Assembly (NCBI GenBank): GCA_010645155.1
Contig: CM021316.1
Location: forward strand, 3,896,165-3,960,164
Direction of reading: 5' to 3'
DNA from: Tigriopus japonicus
Taxonomy: Eukaryota; Arthropoda; Copepoda; Harpacticoida; Harpacticidae
Length of the DNA: 64,000 nucleotides
Shown piece by piece: positions 1 to 10,930 of this stretch. The position numbers were made by a program, and so were the translations under genes. Each line of letters opens with the position of its first letter. Position 1 is the first letter of the stretch. A model generated the notes under the pieces. The model did not search any database, was not told the origin of the DNA, and saw nothing but the letters and a program-made list of their open reading frames with translations.

Positions 1-560
1 TAATTTCAATTACAATTAAGTAATTTCAATTACAATTAAGTAAGTTCAATTTCAATTACGTAAGTTCAATAACAAATATATAATTTCAATTACAACTAAG
101 TAATTTCAATAACAATTAAGTAATTTTAATTACAATTAAGTAATTTCAATTACAATTAAGTAATTTCAATTACAATTAAGTAATTTCAATTACAATTAAG
201 TAATTTCAATTACAATTAAGTAATTTCAATTACAATTAAGTAATTTCAATAACAATTAAGTAATTTCAATAACAATTAAGTAATTTCAATTACAATTAAG
301 TTATTTCAATTACAATTAAGTTTTTTCAATTACAATTAAGTAATTTCAATTACAATTAAGTAATTTCAATTACAATTAAGTTATTTCAATTTCAATTATG
401 TAATTTCAATTAAGTAATTTCAATTTCAATTAAGCAATATCAATTACAATTAAGCAATTTCAATTACAATTAAGTAATTTCAATTTTAATTAAGCAATAT
501 CAATTATAATTAAGCAATTTCAATTACAATTAAGTAATTTCAATTACGATTACGTAATTT
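1..560. repeat. 20-bp tandem array at window edge
   Basis: About 28 head-to-tail copies of the unit TAATTTCAATTACAATTAAG. Single-base variants occur (ttc for tac, tta for taa) and phase slips appear after about 400. The array runs off the left edge of the window, so its full size is unknown. It decays into related TAATT-rich sequence up to about 650. It is a minisatellite or satellite edge with no coding potential. Confidence 0.95.
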
Positions 561-3500
561 CAATTACAATTACATGTAATTGCAATAGTAATTAATTACA
601 ATTTTGGGCGAAGTAATTGTAATTGTAATTAATTACATTATTGGCCATTTAATTGACGAATTTTCAATTATAAATTATTAATGACATTTCAAACTCTTAC
701 TTCTTCAAATTAACCATAATTTCCTTTGAGTTTTCACTTGCAAAACAATAATTTTGTCATCAATTTATGGTCAATGTAATGCCATTAACAGGTAGCTTTT
801 GTTACAATACACACCCAAGCTATGATGTTTAAATACTTTAAAACCAAAATTGCTTTTGACCATGATTTTTGTGTCAGGAGGTAAGGCTTTTTACAACTAA
901 GGGCAGACAAATGAGGTGGAAAAATAAAGTTTTAAAACTTCTTCATACTTGATATATTTGTAAAAAGTTCGTGTTTTCTAGAAAAGAAAAAAATACCTTG
1001 TGGTTCATGGCATAATAGTTTCGATATTTAAGCCCGTTCATAAACTTTTGGTTTTTATAAATCACTCTTTTATAGTAACCTTTCAGGCATTATAAGTTGC
1101 CAGTTGGTGCATTGCCATTTAAAAATGGCAGATCTGTTTATTTTATTATCGTTTTATTAAGGCAAAATTTATCAAATTTTGTTGAATGAAGTTCTGAAAG
1201 TTCCAATCGTAGACATCGTAGAGTCGTTCATAGAATTACTAGACTCTGACCATCATCAAACATGCAGCCGTAAGGAGAACCACTCAACAGATTCATGTTT
1301 TTGTACGCAATGTGGAAATAGCGTCATCCATACCAGTCACACTAGTTTTGCAACGCATGATACAAACTTATAATTTGGACATAGCAATAAAGAAAAATAC
1401 AAAAAATGCCCCTCCCTACTTATAAGTTTTGGGTTTCAATGATTTTGAGGTATTGATAAAGAGTTTGAAACTGATCGATCAAGAACGGTAGATCGTAACG
1501 ATTACATTATATTTCTTTTTCAGAACCCGTAAAATGAAAAAAAATGCCACGAATGTGCACATTTTCGTTAGCAGCTCTGACCAAAGGAAAACAACGCCAG
1601 TACAAATGAAGTGACCTCCTACAAGAAGGAGAAATCTAAGAGCCTAAACTAGCTCTAGATTCATTTTAAATTTATTTTTTATTTGTATTTGCCTTCTGTT
1701 CGTCGATGTCAAAAGAAAAATAGATTATACAAATAACAACATCTTTGGATTTAGTTGATACGTATCAGATTTGGGCATTTGAATATGTTTATATATTTGA
1801 ATAAATATGGTGTATGTAAAAATTGTTGGGCAAAAGTTGAAGGTCCTGAACCAATGAACGTTTTCAAGGTAACATAAACAGGCTTAAGACTGTTTTTCTG
1901 TTGGATGCACTTCCACCATCCAAACAGGAATGACGCTTGGGTGTAGAGTAAAGAACCATCCAAAGACAAATTTATGGATGGATTAATGGATTTGTGGATG
2001 ATTGTTTTATTGCCTTCAATTGATTTTTCATTGATTTTATCGGTATCTTATCTGAAATTATAGTAATAATCTTTATAATAATCCTTGCAAAATTTCGGTC
2101 TCATTAGACAATTATAACAATACTTTAGACATCTCATTATTGTTTGGGGTGATACGTGTACAAGGCCCATCCTGGGTTTTACAAATTATCTGAAATCTAA
2201 TTATGAAATTACTTCCCGCCGTCAGGAAGAAACTGTCAATGAATTACACGCTCTTGATAACATGACACAAAGGTTCAATTAATATGAATTAAGGCAACCG
2301 CCAGTCATAAAGTCAATGAACGTTTAAATGGATTGGCGAAGAAAGGTGGCCCAGCCTTCTCAATCAAAATCGTTATCAAAAAACACAGTTAGAGTACATG
2401 CAACACCAAGTGGATATCACGCAAAGATTTCACAGCAAGCAGGAATTTCAGGCCAACAATACACGCAAACGTCCACAAGTCACTAATTTCCCATAGTCGT
2501 TTTAATTTAAGCAGTTTGTCGCTCTAGGCCGAATTTATAATCCGCGTTTAGAATAATCGTCTTTATTAAGTAGTTTCAACAGGATCATATTTATTGAATA
2601 ATGCACAGTTAAACAACAGTTTGATCCGACCTTTAACTGGATTCTCAACATGTCATTTCAACATCAATATTTGATGTCACATAAACCAAGGAAATCTAGA
2701 GATCTAGTTTTGTTCCTTGCTCTAGATTGTAATATATTAGCTCTTCTGAGACTGGAATATTTTGGTTTTGCTGAAGGAATAGTCACAACCTATTTGTGGA
2801 CCCCAAAAAGAGATATCATTAGTTTTCTTTTGAACAACAATAGGATTTCCTCTTTCGCATTTACTTACACGTAAAATAAACTTTTTCTTGTTGTGGTGAG
2901 TCCCCTTAACATTACTGATGATGGCAAACAAACAAATATGACAAAGAACAAAGACAAACAAACAAACAACCAAGTACAAAGCGGAAGAAAAATCACAAAC
3001 AAAAACAAACAAATCGGAAAAAGAAGTCAACATATTTTGTTTGTTTTGGTATCCCCGAAAAACAGGGCTGCCAAAAATGACATCACTTACAAGTTGAAAA
3101 AGGTCAAAAGAAAACAAAGTCTTAAACAATTTTCAATTTAAATTATTTTATTTTGATAAGATTGATACGACAGGCGTTCAAGGATGTTGTTTGCTGAATT
3201 TCAGCATCATACGTTCCTCCGTTCCCAAGAAACAATGTTTCGAAATTTGCTAAAGTCGCAATACATACGCGCGGAAACGAGATAAAAATCGACCCTAGGT
3301 ACAAATGTTCGGTCGGAAGAGCGCGCTATGCTCTACGCGTCAAATAACTCTAAAGGTAACAAATTTCAGTCGATCAAGTTGAAATTTAGCATGTGAGCTT
3401 TATATTACAAGCCGGACAACTCGTTTAACTAGATTTTTCTATGTCTAATACAGAATTCCAAAGATGGTCTTGTGAGTGGAAAAAGGTCAACAGCAAGCCA

Positions 3501-3878
3501 AGGTTTTAAAGAATTTCACAGGTCAAAACTAAGTGTTCCAATTGTATGAAATATACTTCTTGGACCAATAAATCCATTCAACAGAATTATTAGTGGGGCA
3601 AAAATGATCATCAGACACCCGCTTTTAAAATTATTACAAATCATGACAGCAACACTGATTTTGTTTGGAAGTGTTACAAATTTAACCCCAAACAAACTGA
3701 GAAAAGACCAAAATCAAATTAATGATTCTGAACATTGATTCTGAACGCTGATTCTGAACAAACCCGTCATGCACCTAGAAAATTCACATAAAAAGAGGCA
3801 AATGAAACGGACAAATTGTGAAAATTATCCAAATTCCATTGCCAGATGCAAAAATTCCAAAATGACAACAGAAACATA
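561..3878. other. AT-rich spacer, no confident gene
   Basis: I see no confident gene here. A 64-codon open frame at 1179-1373 has several cysteines (CFCTQCG) but starts at TTG and has no convincing splice sites. Positions 2926-3010 are a low-complexity CAAACAAA stretch. The remainder is AT-rich unique-looking sequence. Confidence 0.5.
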
Positions 3879-5143
3879 CAGAGTGGGGCAGAAGTATCCG
3901 GACAAAACTTTGAACATAATTTACAGCATCAAGAGCTATTTTTAGCCAATTGTGTATTTAACAAAAAAAGTTTGGACAACAATTAAGAATATTTTTATTC
4001 AATATGGTCACCGTTGGCCTTAATGACGGCGTCCAAGCGGCCAACAAAGGCCGAGCAGGCTTTGGCGACCTCGGCCGTGGAGAAGGAGGCCATGTTCCGC
4101 TTCACCGACGACTTCAGAGACGCCAGGCTGTTGTGGGGCATCTTGTTGACCTTCCTCCTCAGCTCGGACCACAACTAGAAGTCGCATGGGTTGAGGTCAG
4201 GGCTGTTTGAAGGCCACTCATCTTTCTTGACCACCACGTCAAATTTGCTGTTCAAAAAGTTCATGGAAACATTGGACACATGACACGGAGCAGAGTCCTG
4301 GATCCACATGAATTTGGTTGCTGGTGGGTACGAGGTTGCCAGCCAGGGCATCACGACCTTCCTTAGAAGCTCCACGTACCCGGCGGCGTTGAGCCTGAAT
4401 TTGGGAGGGAAGACATGGGCTGGCATCACCTTCCCGTCGCTGCTGATGAGGCCAAAGACCATAATCTTGGCAGGATTCTTTGTCTTTATGATGGGAGGCA
4501 CAACGGTTCTGTTCTCGGCAAGCCATCGGTTGTTCTGGGGGTTGTACGCACCATCCACCATGAAGATTGACTCATCTGAGAAAAGTCTGACCGTCCTCGG
4601 ATTGACCTTGCAGATTCTGCGCAACTTCTTGCCCCTCTCAAGCCTGGTGGCCTTCATCTTCTCGGTAAGAAGGTGGCGTCTGCCTCTGACGTAGGAGGTC
4701 AAGGTCCTCCTTGACGGCCCTGGCCACAGTCCTCTTGCTCACGGACCGCCTGGCTGCGTGGGCTGATATGGACACAACTGGGTTGGCCTCGATGGACCTT
4801 CTCAGGCCCGCCAAGAACCTGGGGGTCCGCTTTTTTGCCCTGTGTGGGCCGCAGGAGGCGTGGCCTGTCCCCCGGCCAGACTGCAGCCTCTTCACGACCT
4901 CGTAGACGGTGGCCCTGGGGTACTTGGTTGACTTGATGATGGCTCTGGCGTCGTTGCCGGCCGAGAGCAATTACGCTTTTGTTCCTGGGGCTTCATATTT
5001 CTAGATTTAAACAAAAAAAAATTAACAAACATTCAAAACCGGTTTTTGGTCAAACCAGAAAAACGCGGGAAATAAAACTATTCCTCTTGCTTCAGGAGGT
5101 AAACGTCATCCAAGTTTTGTCTGGATACTTCTGCCCCTCCCCG
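3879..5143 (-). mobile_element. Tc1/mariner element, DD37D-type
   Basis: A 1265-bp element flanked by TA on both sides (3877-3878 and 5144-5145), the mariner target. Imperfect terminal inverted repeats of about 30 bp share the core GGGGCAGAAGTATCC at both ends. It holds one transposase ORF reading on the minus strand. Length, TA target and transposase all agree with the mariner superfamily. By my count 37 residues separate the second and third catalytic Asp, as in maT-like (DD37D) mariners. Confidence 0.93.
3995..4996 (-). pseudogene. mariner transposase, inactivated
   Basis: The transposase cuts and pastes the element through a DDE/D catalytic triad. The N-terminal part (about 4690-4970) holds a helix-turn-helix-like region with the motif ATVYEVVKRL. 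The catalytic part (4175-4702) carries FSDES, WIQDSAPCHV and SPDLNPCDF, the three Asp positions. The probable start is ATG at 4994-4996 and the natural stop is at 3995-3997, about 333 codons, close to the usual ~345. Breaks are a frameshift near 4975, another near 4690, and a TAG at about 4174 where a Trp after CDF is expected. The copy cannot make an intact enzyme. Confidence 0.9.
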
Positions 5144-5145
5144 TA

Positions 5146-5426
5146 GGTATCAAAACTCATTTTACTTAAGACTTCCGGATTTTTACAAGACTTTTCATTT
5201 TCTAATATTCTGATATTTCATGTTAAGAGGTTCAAGAAAGATCCTGCAAAAAGCAGGCATTGGATATTAAAAACGAAACTTTTGTTGAATTGCAGAAACT
5301 TGTCTGACTTTTTGTACATTTCTATCCTGAGTCATTAAAGTCCCTCTATCATCCCTCTATTCATTAACATAAATTTAATTGTCATTTTTTTAGCGTTGCT
5401 GGTTCAAGACTGCTGCTCTGTTTGGT
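5146..5426. other. unannotated spacer
   Basis: AT-rich sequence between the mariner and a LINE fragment. I see no feature in it. Confidence 0.5.
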
Positions 5427-5704
5427 TCATAAGTCTTTTATAGGTCTTTTGAAGTCTTCAATTCCAAGCTTTTTTGGGAGAAATTTTGATATTGAAAAGA
5501 AAGAAGACACGTGTTTTTTCAGAGATTTCAACTCTGAAGCAAGAACCATCCATAGATGAAGCCATAAATAGGCTAGTTTTAATTTTTGATGAGATTTGTT
5601 TGTCTCTTTATATTCCAGAAATGGCGCCAAAAGGTGGGCCATTGTCTAGAATTTCAAAATGTAGAAAGAAGTTGTTCAAAAGGAGTTGTCAGATTTTAAA
5701 TTGA
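5427..5704 (+). mobile_element. LINE fragment (linker between EN and RT)
   Basis: The plus-strand translation contains LKQEPSIDEAINRLVLIFDE, which matches the LINE at 38190-40120 (LKQEAPIDKAINKLTSLFDE at about 38890-38950). It corresponds to the region between endonuclease and reverse transcriptase. The 3' end of the same type of element resumes at 7194, so 5427-5704 and 7194-7440 are probably one copy. That copy lost its central RT region and was split by later insertions (5705-7193). Confidence 0.75.
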
Positions 5705-6089
5705 TTTCGGCGTACTTCAAATCCATATGTTGTACGTGGGGTATCCAAACTATAGGTAGTCTGGGCCTGTAATTCGTTAAATTGCACCATTTTCAGATTG
5801 CTGTCAAAAATCAAAATAAAGATTGAACTCTTGTGAGCAGATGCTATTTCACAAATTTTGTTGTCAGACAAACTTGTTTGAAGCTATGATTTAATTAGAC
5901 CAAGTATGTTGGGTGACCCCTGTACGTTTCAAAAAATGGACGTCAAGAGCAAGAAACACGCCAAAATACAATTTTTGGTAAAGTAATGATGTTGCTCATA
6001 CTTGAGCAACAATAGTTCATAGCAACATAAGCGATGTTGCTCGCATTTGACGCTTGTTTGTTTTGTTCGTTAAGGAGTTAGTACATCAC

Positions 6090-6305
6090 TCATAGAGGGT
6101 GTTCCATGAAGAAATATCCCCGTCCTTGCCACTTTCTGGTTGCCAACCCAAATTGCCCATATTGGCAACTGTTTGCATTGAAAGACAACGCTAAATTTGG
6201 ACTCCAAAGAGTTGAGTTTGGAGGGTGGTAGTGAGCCAGGACCGAACCCCAGCTATCCGCACGACAAAGCGACGCAGTACGCACTACGCCATGCCTCACC
6301 CCGTT
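6090..6305 (-). mobile_element. tRNA-derived SINE
   Basis: Read on the minus strand, the head carries an A-box-like TGGCGTAGTGCG (6281-6292) and a B-box-like GGGTTCGGTCCTGG (6236-6250) at the spacing of a pol III tRNA promoter. An unrelated body runs down to about 6090. It does not fold as a clean tRNA. Element ends and target duplication are not defined. SINEs of this kind are copied by LINE reverse transcriptase, and LINE pieces lie on both sides. Confidence 0.6.
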
Positions 6306-6433
6306 CTCTTGACGCTTATTTTCTACATATACAGGGGTCAACTAACATACTTTGTCCAATTAAATCATTACTTCGAGCAAGTTTGTCTAAGAACAAAATT
6401 TGTAAAATATTTATTCTAGAAATCTAGATCTAG

Positions 6434-7193
6434 AAATGATGGTCCATCTTCGAATTTCTTTTATTATACGGTCGTGCCTTTGATTTCAGGATATTCCAAG
6501 GACAGGTAAGAATATTTTAAAGTTGTTCAAGTTGTGTAATGGACAATGGACTAAATAAAACTCCCCGTTTTGATCTGGGGGAGAGTTTTTGGGGAAAAGG
6601 TGGTTCTTTCATCCCCCTTTCATGAGGATTTTGCGTTCGAATTAAGGTCCATAGGATCAGATGGCTGATCTGATCCAGACCCGTCAAAAGTGCCCTTCAA
6701 TATTTATAGCCAACAACATCTCCGACTTGGACTACATCTTCTTTCAAAATAAGACTAATCTCGTTCCTTCATTTTCCTATGAAAATGGTTCCTGCGTTGT
6801 GGAGGTGTTGAAGAGGATGGAAGAGGAGTAACACTCCAGATACCACCACATATACTTCTGTTGAGCATTGTTTACAGGAGTTGGACTAATGGGTGGAGCA
6901 AGATTCCATCTACGTATTTCCTCATTGTTATGAGGACTAAAATCCTTTGGAGAGCTGAATGTTAAACATTCATGAGACGAGTAAAAAGGGTGCTGGAACC
7001 TCTAAAATCAAAGTGAAGAACATCCACTCCATAAATATTAACACAAGAAGTTTGACTGAATTCTTTCAAGACACATGTTCAACAGTTTTAGCCATTAATA
7101 AGGAATACATGACATTGTGTCAAAATAGAGCCTCGGCTTCAAACATTTTTTTCAAAAATCGGAGTTCGTGTCCACCCCTTTCAGGGATTCCTG
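6434..7193 (+). mobile_element. CAGG-family transposon, copy C (left-truncated)
   Basis: Homologous to the right ~760 bp of the elements at 17950-20002 and 42278-43850. The shared features include ATGATGGTCCATCTTCGAA near the left limit and the terminal stretch GTGTCCACCCCTTTCAGG...CCTG. It ends exactly at 7193 and the sequence then continues as LINE coding (ATTAGTC...). This shows insertion into the LINE copy. The left terminus is missing. Confidence 0.8.
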
Positions 7194-7440
7194 ATTAGTC
7201 TTTATCTGGAGTATGTAGGAGCTGATCTTCTAACAGCATTTGAGGCAGGATTAGACAAATTTTGAATACTATTCCTGATCAACCCACTATTCAAGGGTTA
7301 TATGTATCTGCCAACAGTAACTCATTGGTAGACCAAATTTCTTTTAAATGTTAATTTTATATTTTCATCTCATGGAGTAACGTAAATGAATAACTTTCTT
7401 TTCAGGGAATCCTGTTACTTGTAGCGGTAATAAAAAATCC
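7194..7440 (+). mobile_element. LINE 3' end fragment
   Basis: Nearly identical in layout to 39895-40120. Shared blocks are GAGTATGTAGGAGCTGATC and CCAACAGTAACTCATTGG, followed by the 3' untranslated GTAGCGGTAATAAAAAA tail. The frame is broken (TGA in place of the codon after the first DKF-like block). It is the 3' part of the copy whose linker is at 5427-5704. Confidence 0.8.
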
Positions 7441-7499
7441 GCAACCCACCAAAACAAATGTGACTGAAAACGCATGTTTTAAATTTTTTCGATTAATCC

Positions 7500-7656
7500 G
7501 TGTGGCAAAACGAATGGATTCAAACGAATTCATCCGTTAATCCAAGGAAGTCTGTTGAGTCTTGTCCTTTGGGAATTGACTAATTATGTAACGCAGACTT
7601 TGATCGGTGAATAAATGAATTGACCAGTTCCGAACTAAACATGGCGCAGTCGGTAT
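7500..7656 (+). mobile_element. LTR end plus tRNA-Ser-type primer binding site (relic)
   Basis: A possible LTR 3' end with an AATAAA-bearing stretch finishes ...AACTAAACA at 7641. It is followed at once by TGGCGCAGTCGGTAT (7642-7656). The same 12-mer TGGCGCAGTCGG follows the Gypsy 5' LTR at 41511. The site is complementary to the 3' end of serine-type tRNAs. No second LTR or coding region is seen, so only a relic remains. Confidence 0.5.
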
Positions 7657-7783
7657 GCTGAACTTTGCCTAGTGATTTCAATCCGTTCCCAACGTGTAGG
7701 ATGGCTTCTGCTGAAACTGTCAAAGCGTCCTATAGGCAGGGTTGGTCGGGGGATCAACTTTTTCGATTTATCCCCTTTACCCA

Positions 7784-7937
7784 GGGATAAACGGAATAAA
7801 TTAGGGGATAAACGGGATAAATGGGGGGATAAACGGGATAAACAGGATAAATGGGGGGATAAACGGGATAAACAGGATAAATGGGGGGATAAACGGGATA
7901 AATGGGAGGATAAACGGGATGAACCGGTGGATAAATG
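7784..7937. repeat. minisatellite, GGATAAACGGGATAAAT-type
   Basis: About six to eight tandem, slightly variable copies of 18-27 bp based on GGGATAAACGGGATAAATGG. Confidence 0.9.
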
Positions 7938-8559
7938 AAATAAAGCCAATTTTGTTCCGATTTTTGACATGCTTGAATCCCTGAAAATGGCCGATCAAAC
8001 TAAAGGTTTAATATAAATATTAATAAAAGACATTTCCAATATTTAACAGAAATAATTGTTATATATTATCAAACTAGAAAAACATGTAACATAAAGCCTA
8101 CAATTGACAGTACTTGTTGAGACGTGATGAAATTGAAGAAATCTTCCACAGCTGAAGATTATCAAGGTCAGAAAACTTCATGCTTAGTGAATGTAATAGA
8201 GAGAGACACAAAAATGAACTAATTTCTAGAAATACGGGTAATTTGTTTGATAAAGGAGGGAATCCCCTTTATCCCCGTTATTCCCTGGAGGAAAATCCCG
8301 TTAATCCCAAAAAAACGGGACGCTTTATGGATGAGATAGTCTACCAACTAACCCTACAATATTCCTACAGAGCAGACAGCCTTTATCAGATTGCAGCTGC
8401 AAATCTGCATTTTGACTTCGGAAACACAAACAAATAAAAGCTAAAAACCTAGGAGTTTTCATTGTAGCATTGGAAATAATTTTTGTTAGGGACTTTATTG
8501 AAAAAAGTGAGATTTTGTGGGAAATATAGTGTTACGGAAATTTGTGAATATTTATAGAA

Positions 8560-8713
8560 ATAAGGAAGAAATGCTTGAAGAGTAAGAAAAAATTGCTTTT
8601 AAGGTAGGAAAAAATGCTTGAAGAGTAAGAAAAAATTGCTTTAAGGTAGGAAAAAATGCTTGAAAATTAGGAAAAAAGCTTGGAAAATAGGAAAAAAGCT
8701 TGAAAAGTAAGAA
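8560..8713. repeat. degenerate tandem repeat, GCTTGAAGAGTAAGAAAAAA
   Basis: Four to five imperfect units alternate ATGCTTGAAGAGTAAGAAAA with TTGCTTTAAGGTAGGAAAAA. No coding signal is seen. Confidence 0.8.
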
Positions 8714-8790
8714 AATCCCGTTTATCCCGTTTATCCCTTTTACTACTTGAAGGAAAATCCCGTTTATCCCTCTAGGGATATTATCGTCAC

Positions 8791-9106
8791 GAAGGTGCGC
8801 GACCCCCAATATTCCGAAGGGATGTCGAGCCAAGGACAATAGAGTGTTGTTAAATCCTTGACCGGGAAGGACAACATATGTCCGGACATCGCCTCCTGAA
8901 AGGTCAGGTTCTTAAAATTGTTGGTTGTTGGACACTAACCTTACCAGCCCTGTGCTGAAGAGCTCTGTTTCGCATATGAAATGCGTCCATGCATTATTGG
9001 CATATTGGGGCTCGCAGAGGTATCATTTAAGGAATTAGGTGAAGGTGGCATCGGCGGATTTGGCGGAGTTTGGAAGCCAGAGGTGCAGGCCGTAGAGGAA
9101 GATGGG
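8791..9106 (+). repeat. dispersed repeat family, copy 1
   Basis: A ~316-bp segment matches 60162-60481 closely. Shared blocks include GAAGGTGCGCGACC, GATGTCNNGCCAAGGACAAT, CCTTGACCGGGAA and GAGGTGCAGGCC. Both copies keep one similar plus-strand frame at the end (…GGIGGFGG… and …GGIGQFEGG…), hinting that the parent coded here. I do not recognise the protein. Copy 1 stops at the G-run before a TTG microsatellite. Confidence 0.85.
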
Positions 9107-9110
9107 GGGG

Positions 9111-9111
9111 G

Positions 9112-9154
<43 letters not shown>
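9111..9154. repeat. (GTT)n microsatellite
   Basis: About 14 uninterrupted trinucleotide units, preceded by a run of Gs. Confidence 0.97.
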
Positions 9155-9330
9155 ATCGAAGTTTATTGCGCAAAAAACATGTTTTCAGTTAAATTTTAAC
9201 TGGTCCAAACGAACATGTATGCTTGTAAAGAGAGCGAAGAAATTTTGTGGATAGGCAGTGGAGAGAGAAAAAAAACGTATTTTTTTTTAAAACAAGTTTT
9301 AAAAGAATGTGAAATGAAGAAAAGGAGGGC

Positions 9331-9693
9331 ATGAGAGGGGCTCTGACGTCCACAAGAGGGGCTCTGACGTCAACGAGAGGGGCTCTGACGTCTCACGAGA
9401 GCGGCTCTGACATCTCACGTGAGGGGCTCTGACTTCCCACGAGAGGGGCTCTGACGTCCACGAGAGGGGCTCTGACGTCTCACGAGAGCGGCTCTGACTT
9501 CCCACGAGAGGGGCTCTGACTTCCCACGAGAGGGGCTCTAAACTTCTAAGAGAGGGGCTCTGACGTCTCACGGGAGGGGCTCTGACGTCCAACGAGAGCG
9601 GCTCTGACGTCTCACAAGAGGGGCTCTGACGTCTCACAAGAGGGGCTCTGACGTCTCACGAGAGGGGCTCTGACGTCCCACGAGAGGGGCTCC
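9331..9693. repeat. 22-bp minisatellite containing TGACGT
   Basis: About 17 tandem units of roughly 22 bp follow the pattern GAGGGGCTCTGACGTCTCACGA. Roughly two thirds of the units retain TGACGT, the core of a CREB/ATF site. The array is much more GC-rich than its surroundings. Long open frames here are by-products of the repeat. Confidence 0.95.
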
Positions 9694-10894
9694 ATTGGCC
9701 CAAAGGAGGGGCAGGTAATGCCCATGGATATTATCCAACTCCCCACAGCACTGAGTTGCAGTGCCTCCAACTCCGTCCTTTAATTGAGGATTTTGCTCTG
9801 TGTCGGCTGGGGGGCTTCTAAACGTTTTATCCTCGTCACCATGGAAATAACGTGAATGCACACGAAATAAAGTAGTTTTGAAAAGTGAAGCCCCCGAAAA
9901 CATTTCTTTATTACTGCTGACTAGCATGCAAATAACAGCCTTTTGATTTGGTTCTAATTAGAGTGTTATTAGTTGTGTTGCTGAAGTTCCAGACAAATTT
10001 CAACTTTCCTGAGTGATTTGGATATATGATTTTATTTACGAAGAGAGATATACTCTCTGAGAGAAACAGAGAGTTCAAACATTTCAAAAAAACATGTTCA
10101 AACTTTTGAGAGACCTTCCAAGACGTTTGTAAAGGCAAAGGAAAAATTCTGTGTTATTTTGAAGTTTGTCAAAAATAATTGCTCATGTGAGTTCACCATA
10201 ACCCCAAAACTAAAGATTAGTGCAATGGGAAAGGGAATGAGTAAAGAATACTTCTTGGATTTTTGAGTAGTTACTAAACTAAAGAAGTTTTGAAATGTAA
10301 TGGTATTACCCTAACTATTTCGAAAAAAAAGGAACAAATTTGTTTAAAACTGTCTTGTGTTCTAGTGTAGTGAGAATTTTGTTCCTAAGGTTTTTCGTGA
10401 AAGAAAACAAACAGCCTCGAACCATTAAATTTATTGCACGAAGAGATTAACCATAACTATTGTGCTTTCCAATAGGGAATTAACATCCCACATAATGAGA
10501 AGATGAATCAGATCTTTCCCACAACTTTGCCTACAGAAGTTTGCAATCAAAAGCACTTTATTCTGGGACAGTTGCCAAATGTTCGGTAGAAGGGACTGAC
10601 AGAACAGACAGGACAAAAATACATGCCTACTTCAAGCCTGGACTACTGCTGCTCAGGAATGTGTTTGTCTCAGGCAGGCCCCAGCAGTGCTTTGAGTGGG
10701 ATCTGCTTTAGAATACCATCTGTCTAAGTGCAATCGTTGGTTTTCTGAAAACTCATGGAGTTTTTGTTAAATTATTGCGGATCATGCGCCACCATTGCAT
10801 ATTGATGCCTAAATATTCAAGGTAAGAACTAATTACCTTGCAACAATACAATACGGGATGGTAATGAAAGAAAGCGGAAGGAGAAGCGGGAAGA
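9694..10894. other. intergenic, no gene seen
   Basis: AT-rich sequence downstream of the calcium-sensor gene. I see no ORF with coding character, RNA gene or bounded transposon. Confidence 0.5.
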
Positions 10895-10900
10895 TTTATT
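10895..10900 (-). promoter_or_regulatory. polyadenylation signal, calcium-sensor gene
   Basis: AATAAA on the minus strand, 30 bp past the stop codon. Two further AATAAA words overlap or lie next to the stop (10924-10933). The position suits 3' end formation of the EF-hand gene. Confidence 0.55.
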
Positions 10901-10930
10901 AACTTGTCATTCATTCATTTACTTATTTAT

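Larger units (their letters stand above)
7784..8775. mobile_element. Non-autonomous element with GGATAAACG subterminal repeats
   Basis: The left edge has CAGGGATAAACGG followed by tandem GGGATAAACGGGATAAAT units. The right edge (8710-8775) has the inverted motif CCCGTTTATCCC repeated. Inverted copies also occur internally (8260-8320). This suggests a non-autonomous DNA transposon about 1 kb long with repeated subterminal motifs. No matching target duplication was found, so the boundaries are approximate. Confidence 0.45.

Noticed and set aside
1..560. Telomeric repeat or CRISPR array
   Set aside because: The unit is 20 bp, contiguous without spacers and unlike animal telomere motifs, so it is an ordinary satellite-type array.
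2160..2510. Possible coding island (VHATPSGYHAKISQQAG…)
   Set aside because: Short frames broken by several stops and no splice sites fit. Kept only as a note.
2737..3129. 130-codon minus-strand frame, Phe/Leu/Val-rich
   Set aside because: Overlaps a CAAACAAA low-complexity tract that yields hydrophobic translations. No domain or start context.
4308..4694. 128-codon plus-strand ORF opposite the mariner transposase
   Set aside because: Shadow of the transposase coding strand. The minus strand carries the DDE motifs.
9299..9927. Minus-strand frames with SPSCETSEPLS-type repeats
   Set aside because: Products of the 22-bp GC-rich minisatellite, not a repeat protein.
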